Part shown: positions 58,503 through 64,000 of the stretch, one piece after another
How the letters are laid out: each line of letters begins with the position of its first letter
Numbering within the stretch: position 1 is the first letter of the stretch
NCBI GenBank assembly: GCA_963725215.1
Contig: CAVRXQ010000002.1
Coordinates: 1 to 64,000 of the forward strand
Length of the DNA stretch: 64,000 bases
Origin: CAVRXQ01 sp963725215
Lineage (GTDB): Bacteria > Actinomycetota > Acidimicrobiia > Acidimicrobiales > Bog-793
Direction of reading: 5' to 3'
Program-made: the position numbers and the translations under genes
Notes under the pieces: generated by a model
What the model saw: the letters and a program-made list of their open reading frames with translations, nothing else
What the model was told of the DNA's origin: nothing
Databases searched by the model: none

Positions 58503-60428
58503 ATGGGTCCGGGCGGTGGAATGGGAATGGGCGGCATGCGCATGGGCTGGGGGCTCATGCGCTCACTCGGGCGCGACCCCTCGGTAAAAGACGAGCGCCT
58601 GCGGCGCGGAACGTGGAAACGCGTCGTGCAGTTCGCGCGCCCCTATCGCAAGCTCCTCGCGCTGTTTTTCTTTCTGATCGTTTTCGATGCGGTCGTCTCG
58701 ACGGCGAACCCGCTCGTTTACCGGGCAATCATCAACGACGTCTCTCTGGCGATCAAGCACCACTCGAGTGCCCACACAGAAGAAGTTGCGGTCATCTCGC
58801 TCGCGGCCGTGATCGCTGGCCTTGCGCTCGTCAGCGTCGTGAACGGCGTCGCGGAGCGCGGTGTATCCGCCCGCATCGGCGAAGGTCTCATCTACGACAT
58901 GCGGGCCAAGGTATTCGAACACGTCAACCGGATGCCGATCGCATTCTTCACCAGAACCCAGACGGGGGCGCTCGTCTCCCGTTTGAACAACGACGTTCTC
59001 GGGGCGCAACAAGCATTCACCGACGTCTTTTCGAACATCGTCGGCAACATCGTCGGAGTGACGCTCGTCCTCGGAGCGATGTTCTTCCTCAGCTGGAAGA
59101 TCACGCTCGCGTCGCTCGTCGTTCTGCCGCTTTTCGTCATTCCGGCACGGCTGATGTCACGCCGCCTCCAGAAGATCACCCGTGAGGCGTACAACCTGAA
59201 CGCCGAGATGACGACGACGATGAGTGAGCGTTTCAACGTCTCTGGCGCGTTGTTGGTGAAGATCTTCGGCCGTCCAAAGAACGAGACCGAGGCGTTCAAC
59301 CAGCGCGCTGGACGCGTCCGCGATATCGGTATCACCCAAGCGCTCTACGCACGAATCCTGTTCGCGTCGCTCGCGCTAACGGCATCGATCGCGACGGCGG
59401 TCGTCTACGGATGGGGAGGCGTCCTCACGATCCACGGGGTGCTGACACTCGGAACGATCGTCGCCATGACGGCATATCTGAACCGCCTCTACATCCCGTT
59501 GACCCAGCTCTCGAACGTGCAAGTCGACGTCCTCACGGCGATGGTCTCGTTCGACCGCGTCTTCGAGGTCTTAGACCTGCCACCGATGATCGATGAGAGC
59601 CCCGACGCGGTGCCGATCCCGAAGGGTCCAGCGGGTGTCGACTTCGACCACGTCGACTTCGCCTATCCCGGCGCCGAGGACGTCTCGCTTGCTTCGTTGG
59701 AGTCGGTCGCCGTGCTCGAACGGGTCCCGCGCGTGCCCGTACTCCATGACATCTCGTTCTCGATCCAACCGGGCGAGCTCGTGGCGCTTGTCGGTCCAAC
59801 CGGTGCGGGCAAAACGACAATCGGCGCGCTGCTCGCGCGCTTGTACGACGTCGACTCGGGATCGGTGAAGGTGAACGGCATCGACGTTCGGCATGCCACG
59901 ACGGAGTCGCTTCAGTCGACCGTCGGAATCGTCACCCAGGACGCGCACCTTTTCCACGACACGATCCGGGCGAACTTGCTCTACGCGAAGCCCGACGCCA
60001 CCGAAGAGGAGATGTGGCGAGCGCTCGAGGACGCGCAGGTCCGAGAACTGGTCGAAGCACTTCCTGAGCGTCTCGACACCTTGGTCGGCGACCGTGGCTA
60101 CCGGCTCTCGGGTGGGGAGAAACAGCGCGTCGCGCTCGCAAGGTTGTTGCTCAAAGCACCGTCTGTCGTCGTGCTCGACGAGGCGACGGCGCACCTCGAC
60201 TCCGAGTCGGAGGCCGCAGTGCAAAAGGCGCTGGACCAGGCGCTCGTCGGACGAACTTCGCTCGTGATCGCGCACCGGCTGTCGACGATTCGCGACGCCG
60301 ATCAGATCCTCGTGCTCGACGAGGGCCGCATCGTCGAGCGCGGAACGCACCTCGAGCTGATCGAAAAAGAGGGCCTCTACCGGGAGCTCTACCAGACCCA
60401 ATTCGCCGATCCGACTGTTCACGCGTAG
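58503..60428 (+). CDS. ABC exporter, fused permease and ATPase
   Basis: 641 residues. N-terminal glycine/methionine-rich leader, six-helix transmembrane domain (about 40-335), then an ATPase domain with Walker A VGPTGAGKTT, Q-loop GIVTQDAHLFHD, signature LSGGEKQR, Walker B VVVLDEATAHLDSESE and switch histidine VIAHRLSTI. It is a half-exporter that must dimerise, related to lipid/multidrug exporters. There is no second half-exporter next door, so a homodimer is likely. ATG 58503. Substrate unknown. Confidence 0.9.
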   Translation: MGPGGGMGMGGMRMGWGLMRSLGRDPSVKDERLRRGTWKRVVQFARPYRKLLALFFFLIVFDAVVSTANPLVYRAIINDVSLAIKHHSSAHTEEVAVISLAAVIAGLALVSVVNGVAERGVSARIGEGLIYDMRAKVFEHVNRMPIAFFTRTQTGALVSRLNNDVLGAQQAFTDVFSNIVGNIVGVTLVLGAMFFLSWKITLASLVVLPLFVIPARLMSRRLQKITREAYNLNAEMTTTMSERFNVSGALLVKIFGRPKNETEAFNQRAGRVRDIGITQALYARILFASLALTASIATAVVYGWGGVLTIHGVLTLGTIVAMTAYLNRLYIPLTQLSNVQVDVLTAMVSFDRVFEVLDLPPMIDESPDAVPIPKGPAGVDFDHVDFAYPGAEDVSLASLESVAVLERVPRVPVLHDISFSIQPGELVALVGPTGAGKTTIGALLARLYDVDSGSVKVNGIDVRHATTESLQSTVGIVTQDAHLFHDTIRANLLYAKPDATEEEMWRALEDAQVRELVEALPERLDTLVGDRGYRLSGGEKQRVALARLLLKAPSVVVLDEATAHLDSESEAAVQKALDQALVGRTSLVIAHRLSTIRDADQILVLDEGRIVERGTHLELIEKEGLYRELYQTQFADPTVHA

Positions 60429-60488
60429 GGCCTCTTCTCCGGGCGGACGACAAGACCCGATGGGCCGCGATACCGTCCGCGAGGTTCG

Positions 60489-60935
60489 ATGACACGGGAG
60501 GCAGCGATGGTCGAGAATCCGCCGAAGGACACGCCGTGGGTTTCTCCCTATCTGCTCGTCGACGACGTCGACGAGCAGGTCGACTGGGTGGTCGACGTGC
60601 TCGGCTTCGAAGACACCGGTCGCGTGAAGGGTCCCGACGGCAACACGATGCACGCCGCGGTGCGCGCCGGCGAGGGTCTCGTCATGATGGGCCTACCCGG
60701 GGACCGGCATCGAACGCCGAAGGGCCTCGGCGGGACAACCTCAATGAACTACATCTACGTCGACGACGTCGACAAGTCGTACAGCCGGGCGAAGGAAAAA
60801 GGTGCCGACGTCGTCGAGGAGATCGCCGACCAGTTCTACGGTGATCGCACCTTCGGCGTGCAAGACCCCCAAGGTCACCTGTGGTGGCTCGCGCAGCACG
60901 TCCGCGACGTGAGCCCCGAAGACATGCACCCGTAG
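60489..60935 (+). CDS. VOC (glyoxalase/bleomycin-resistance fold) protein
   Basis: 148 residues. Two beta-alpha-beta-beta-beta modules: VSPYLLVDDVDEQVDWVVDVLGFED and then YIYVDDVDKSYSRAKEKGADV. The end VQDPQGHLWWLAQHV is typical of the PhnB-like/YdeR group. Metal and substrate are unknown. ATG 60489 or ATG 60507. It lies 41 nt before the serine hydrolase gene. Confidence 0.88.
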   Translation: MTREAAMVENPPKDTPWVSPYLLVDDVDEQVDWVVDVLGFEDTGRVKGPDGNTMHAAVRAGEGLVMMGLPGDRHRTPKGLGGTTSMNYIYVDDVDKSYSRAKEKGADVVEEIADQFYGDRTFGVQDPQGHLWWLAQHVRDVSPEDMHP

Positions 60936-60976
60936 CGGCGCAGAAACCTTCAGCTCTCCGAGAAAAGGAAGAGATC

Positions 60977-62146
60977 GTGGGCAGCCGACTGTCTGACGCC
61001 GGAGCGCGACGCTTCGCCGAGATTGCGCAACGGCATATCGACGAGGACTACGTACCCGGGCTCGTCGTCCTCGTCGCAGCGGGGGACGACGTCTACGCGG
61101 AGGCCTTCGGGAGGCTCGCCATCGACGGGCCGAAAATGGAGCGCGACTCGTTGTTCCGCATCTCCTCGGTGACAAAACCGATCACGGCGGCCGCCGTCCT
61201 CGCGCTCGTGACCGAAGGGTTGCTGGCGCTCGACCACCCGGTCGACGACTTTCTGCCAGAACTCGCGAACAGGAAGGTCTTGCGCGCAGTCGACGGTCCG
61301 ATCGATGACACGGACCCGGCGTTGCGAGCGGTGACGACCCGAGACTTGCTCACTTTCACCTTCGGTTTCGGCTTCGTGTTGGAGATGTTCTTATCGAAAG
61401 AACCGTGGCCGATCCTCGAAGCGACGACCGCGTTGAAGCTCTCGACGCTCGGGCCGCCGCATCCCCAAGAGCCGCCGGATCCAGAGACCTGGATCGCGGG
61501 GTTCGGATCGCTCCCGCTGCTCGCCCAGCCAGGAGAGCGGTGGTTCTACAACACCGGCGCACAAGTCCTCGGTGTGCTGGCGGCACGCGTCGGCGGGGCG
61601 GCGTTCCCAGACGTCTTGCGCTCTCGGGTGCTCGAACCGCTCGGGATGGCCGACACGACGTTTTGGACCGACGATTACGACCGTTTTGCCACCGCGTACC
61701 TGCCGACACCCGAAGGTCTCGTCGTCTTCGATCTTCCGAAGGGGGAGTGGGGGAGCCCTCCGGCCTTCCCGGACGGGGCCGCGGGCTTGATCTCGACCGC
61801 GGACGACCTCTTCGCGTTCGCGCGAATGCTCTTGCGTGGCGGGGCGCCAGTTATGTCGCGCGAGCTCGCGCGCGAGATGACGACGGATCAACTCAGCCCG
61901 GAACAGAAAGCATTCGGCGGGTTGCTGCCCAACTTCTTCGACGCCCGGTCGTGGGCGTTCGGCCAATCCGTCCTCGCAGACGGCTCGTATGGCTGGGACG
62001 GGGGCCTCGGCACCACTTGGCTCGTCGACCCGAATCGCGAGCTCGTCACGATCGTGCTCACCCAGCGGATGTTCGAATCGCCGGAAACCCCTTCGATCCA
62101 CCAAGAGATCCAAGAAGCCGCGCGCGCTGCGGTCGAGGTCGACTGA
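60977..62146 (+). CDS. beta-lactamase-fold serine hydrolase (class C / EstB-like)
   Basis: 389 residues. The catalytic S-x-x-K is SVTK in FRISSVTKPITAAAVL (about 61-64). The tyrosine motif is in GERWFYNTGAQVLGVL, and WDGGLGTTWLVDP is the third-motif region. There is no signal peptide, so it is an intracellular esterase/peptidase-like enzyme rather than a secreted lactamase. GTG 60977 follows aaggaagag. Normal length for the family. Confidence 0.9.
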   Translation: MGSRLSDAGARRFAEIAQRHIDEDYVPGLVVLVAAGDDVYAEAFGRLAIDGPKMERDSLFRISSVTKPITAAAVLALVTEGLLALDHPVDDFLPELANRKVLRAVDGPIDDTDPALRAVTTRDLLTFTFGFGFVLEMFLSKEPWPILEATTALKLSTLGPPHPQEPPDPETWIAGFGSLPLLAQPGERWFYNTGAQVLGVLAARVGGAAFPDVLRSRVLEPLGMADTTFWTDDYDRFATAYLPTPEGLVVFDLPKGEWGSPPAFPDGAAGLISTADDLFAFARMLLRGGAPVMSRELAREMTTDQLSPEQKAFGGLLPNFFDARSWAFGQSVLADGSYGWDGGLGTTWLVDPNRELVTIVLTQRMFESPETPSIHQEIQEAARAAVEVD

Positions 62147-62225
62147 TCGCCGGCACGAGGCGAGACAATCCGAAATATCGACGGCATCGTCGCTGTTGTT
62201 CATATTGGACCCCTCTTGAGAGACC

Positions 62226-62254
62226 CGGAAGGGACACTCGAATGGTCCCTTCCG
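62226..62254 (+). repeat. 10-bp perfect inverted repeat (terminator or operator)
   Basis: Arms cggaagggac (62226-62235) and gtcccttccg (62245-62254), loop of 9 nt. It is 80 nt after the serine hydrolase stop and 78 nt before the membrane protein start. There is no U-tract. It could be a terminator or an operator of the next gene. Confidence 0.5.
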
Positions 62255-62331
62255 CCTGGGGGCCATTGGGGTTCGTGGCACGGCCTCCGGGCAGTAGCAA
62301 CCCTGGTGGGTTGCGATGGAAGGAGGAGTGC

Positions 62332-62667
62332 GTGCACTTCTTTGCGTTGTTCGTTTTCTTCGCGTTCGCGGTCATGGCGCTCGGGATGCTGGGTGAGCGC
62401 GGCTACCGCCGCCTCCGGGGCACCCGCCCACTGCTCTTCGGAGCGTGGGGCGTGGCGCTCGCGTGGCTCGCGAACCTGAACATGTGGTCGGGATGGACGG
62501 TCTCGAACCTCCGCTACGGGTGGGTCGGCGTCACGCTGACCGGTGTCGCCGTCGGCGGGACGGCGCTGCTCGTCCATGCGTTGTTGGGCTTTTTCATGGG
62601 CCTGCATCGCAAGTTTGACGACCAGGCGCAACAGATCGAGCAAACCCAGATTCGCCGGGTCGCCTGA
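62332..62667 (+). CDS. small membrane protein, three predicted helices, function unknown
   Basis: 111 residues. Helices HFFALFVFFAFAVMALGML, a central LLFGAWGVALAWLANLN, and GVTLTGVAVGGTALLVHALLGFFMG. A charged C-terminus carries a QQIEQTQ stretch. GTG 62332 follows aggagg by 5 nt, which decides the start against the long upstream frame. No family recognised. Confidence 0.65.
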   Translation: MHFFALFVFFAFAVMALGMLGERGYRRLRGTRPLLFGAWGVALAWLANLNMWSGWTVSNLRYGWVGVTLTGVAVGGTALLVHALLGFFMGLHRKFDDQAQQIEQTQIRRVA

Positions 62668-62771
62668 CGGCTCGAAACGGGCGGTTGGCCGACCTCCTGG
62701 CTCCGGGGAGCCGCTCGTTTCCGTCATGGGTCACCGCGTCGCCTCCGTCATCGTGAGCGGAAGAACCAGGC

Positions 62772-63137
62772 TCACTCGATGGCTGAAGCTCCGCCGACGA
62801 CGAAGGCGAGTGGCTGCGCGGCGAGCGCGATTCGCGCCCGATCGCGATGCATCGTCCACAGCTCGTTCAATCGTGCTTGCGCGCCCGAGCGCTCGTTCAT
62901 GCGAGTCGGATTCTCTTCCGAAGGGAATGCCTCGCGAAACGATTGCTGATCGCGAAATGCCGACGCCCGACTTTCTCCGACGAGCGCGGCGTATTCCTCG
63001 ATCGAACTTGGCGCGCGTCCAAGCTCCGCGCTAAGCGAGCCCCAACGAACTGCAAACTTGAACGCTCGCTCCGTCGTGCGCATGCCGGCGTTCTTCCAGC
63101 CGATCTCGGCCCACGTCAGTTCGCGAGCGACCGTCAC
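62772..63137 (-). CDS. small protein of unknown function with a helix-turn-helix-like motif
   Basis: 121 residues. The N-terminus ARELTWAEIGWKNAGMRTTE and the mid segment GESRASAFRDQQSFREAFP recall a small actinobacterial family with a DNA-binding-like helix pair. The function is unknown. ATG 63137. It lies 24 nt downstream of the NTF2-like gene on the same strand. Confidence 0.65.
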   Translation of the reverse strand: MTVARELTWAEIGWKNAGMRTTERAFKFAVRWGSLSAELGRAPSSIEEYAALVGESRASAFRDQQSFREAFPSEENPTRMNERSGAQARLNELWTMHRDRARIALAAQPLAFVVGGASAIE

Positions 63138-63161
63138 AGCAGAAAATTACTGGAGGCAGTC

Positions 63162-63596
63162 TCAGTTTGTGAGACTTTGCTTTGCGCTCGCGCGCCGCAT
63201 CGCTTCGTCTCGATCGAGGCCGGCCCGAAGCGCAACGATGCGACCGTCGCGAACCTCGACGACGTGGAAGTTGACATCGTCAGGACGCCACACCGGGCGA
63301 ATCCGCTCCTCGGGGACCTTCGTCACGACCACCGCTCGGTCGTCGAAACCCTTGACCTCGATCAACTCCCAAGCACCCTGCCCCGCGGCAATGTTTCCCA
63401 AATATCGCAAGATCTCCCAAGGACCCGCACAAGTTTGCGGAACTGGCGCGTCCAGGGAGGGATCAAAGTAAGTCCAACGGAAATTTGGATCGATGTATCC
63501 GCGGGCGGCGTCGCCGTTTCCGGTCGCGAAGGCGTCGAACGCGCTGCGAAGAACGAACTCGACGGGGGAGGGACCCGATCCCTGCGGTTTTGTCAC
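63162..63596 (-). CDS. SnoaL/NTF2-like protein
   Basis: 144 residues. An alpha+beta barrel pattern: helix VEFVLRSAFDAFATGNGDAA, then YIDPNFRWTYFDPSL, and a last strand HVVEVRDGRIVALRAGLD. Such proteins are isomerases or binding domains, and the ligand is unknown. GTG 63596 is chosen; the longer frame adds an alanine/arginine-rich lead. Its gap to the partial lipoprotein gene is 55 nt. Confidence 0.75.
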   Translation of the reverse strand: MTKPQGSGPSPVEFVLRSAFDAFATGNGDAARGYIDPNFRWTYFDPSLDAPVPQTCAGPWEILRYLGNIAAGQGAWELIEVKGFDDRAVVVTKVPEERIRPVWRPDDVNFHVVEVRDGRIVALRAGLDRDEAMRRASAKQSLTN

Positions 63597-63651
63597 TGCC
63601 CTCCTGAGCTTCCCGGGGGGCGCGCGGCTCGGCGCCGCGGCCGCTCGCTGA

Positions 63652-63999
63652 TCAGCGTAGCTTTTTGGGACCAAACCCTTGGCAAGCGCGCTGCGCGTTC
63701 TGAAACGCCGCGCTGTTCGGGTTCATACCGCTACCGCGGGAGACGCGGATCGAGAAACCGATGCCGCCATTCGGCCCCGTCGTCGGGTCGGGGAAGTCAG
63801 GCAGTCCGTGTGCGCGCATGCAGCGCGCGAATTTCAACGCGTTCGCGAGCATCTTCGCTTGCTGGGCGGGGCTTGGTGTTCTGCCACCTCCGGGGCTGAA
63901 CTTCGCACACGCTTTCTGAGCAGCCTGGAAGCTCGTGGAGTTCGGATCGACGTTGAATGTCACTTGGCCGCGGCTGTTCGGATCGGGAAAGTTCGCCAC
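63652..63999 (-). CDS. CMRxHG/FPDP repeat lipoprotein, N-terminus beyond the window
   Basis: The last 115 residues of a protein that continues past the right edge. It has the same architecture as the lipoprotein at 23702-24310: a partial first module (NFPDPNSRGQVTF, then AAQKACAKF), and a second module with LKFARCMRAHGLPDFPDP followed by a glycine-rich segment and NAQRACQGFG. The lipobox is not visible here. It is a paralogue of the first gene, with two cysteines per module conserved. Confidence 0.8.
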   Translation of the reverse strand: MANFPDPNSRGQVTFNVDPNSTSFQAAQKACAKFSPGGGRTPSPAQQAKMLANALKFARCMRAHGLPDFPDPTTGPNGGIGFSIRVSRGSGMNPNSAAFQNAQRACQGFGPKKLR

Positions 64000-64000
64000 A

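Overview
This window is a high-GC chromosomal segment that reads as an Actinomycetota chromosome. It carries a Pup-proteasome locus (ARC/Mpa ATPase, Dop, Pup, 20S beta and alpha subunits, PafA), the mycothiol ligase MshC, an F420:NADPH oxidoreductase, phosphatidylinositol-mannoside genes (PgsA, PatA-like, PimA-like), a double-length ThyX-like protein and heavy use of GTG/TTG starts. The class is probably Acidimicrobiia or a relative, but that is inference. I found no rRNA, tRNA, CRISPR array, insertion sequence or prophage.

Layout. 1-3.5 kb: small accessory genes (DUF6582-like, secreted orphan, DUF2237, DUF885 peptidase-like). 3.6-10.6 kb: an unusual stand-alone cytochrome b-like membrane protein, a small orphan, a disrupted riboflavin synthase, a NitT/TauT-type ABC ATPase and permease without a binding protein, and a frameshifted CHASE-GGDEF-EAL protein. 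10.6-15.3 kb: EF-G-like GTPase, peroxiredoxin, MFS exporter, F420:NADPH oxidoreductase. 15.3-31.7 kb: the conserved actinobacterial core order mshC - thrS - HIT - pgsA - patA - pimA - M48 peptidase - yebC - (lipoprotein on the other strand) - ruvCAB - yajC - secD - secF, with seryl-tRNA synthetase continuing in the same open frame as secF. 31.7-34.7 kb (minus): thiamine genes thiO-thiS-thiG-thiD. 34.7-40.2 kb: two small plus-strand genes, then a minus-strand run tal - zwf - pgl - CofH remnant - LOG protein. 40.4-54.6 kb: membrane protein, trmI, ferredoxin (minus), then the proteasome/pupylation locus running into lepB, tatA, tatC, helY-like helicase and ThyX-like protein. 55-64 kb: DUF4193 protein, GNAT, Nudix, a large charged orphan, an ABC exporter, a VOC protein, a beta-lactamase-fold hydrolase, and small genes ending in a second, truncated copy of the CMRxHG/FPDP lipoprotein family seen at 24 kb.

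How the genes work together. ThrS and the PI/PIM genes form one coupled block. RuvCAB is coupled by 4-nt overlaps. YajC-SecD-SecF is the Sec accessory complex, and LepB-TatA-TatC gives protein export and processing. Tal-Zwf-Pgl supply the pentose-phosphate route and NADPH. Dop/PafA/Pup/ARC/PrcBA is a complete pupylation and degradation pathway. Four-nucleotide overlaps are very common and imply translational coupling. Three conserved genes in the first 26 kb (ribE, the CHASE-GGDEF-EAL gene, the ruvB N-terminus) are out of frame. They are either real lesions or sequence/assembly indels, and raw reads would decide.
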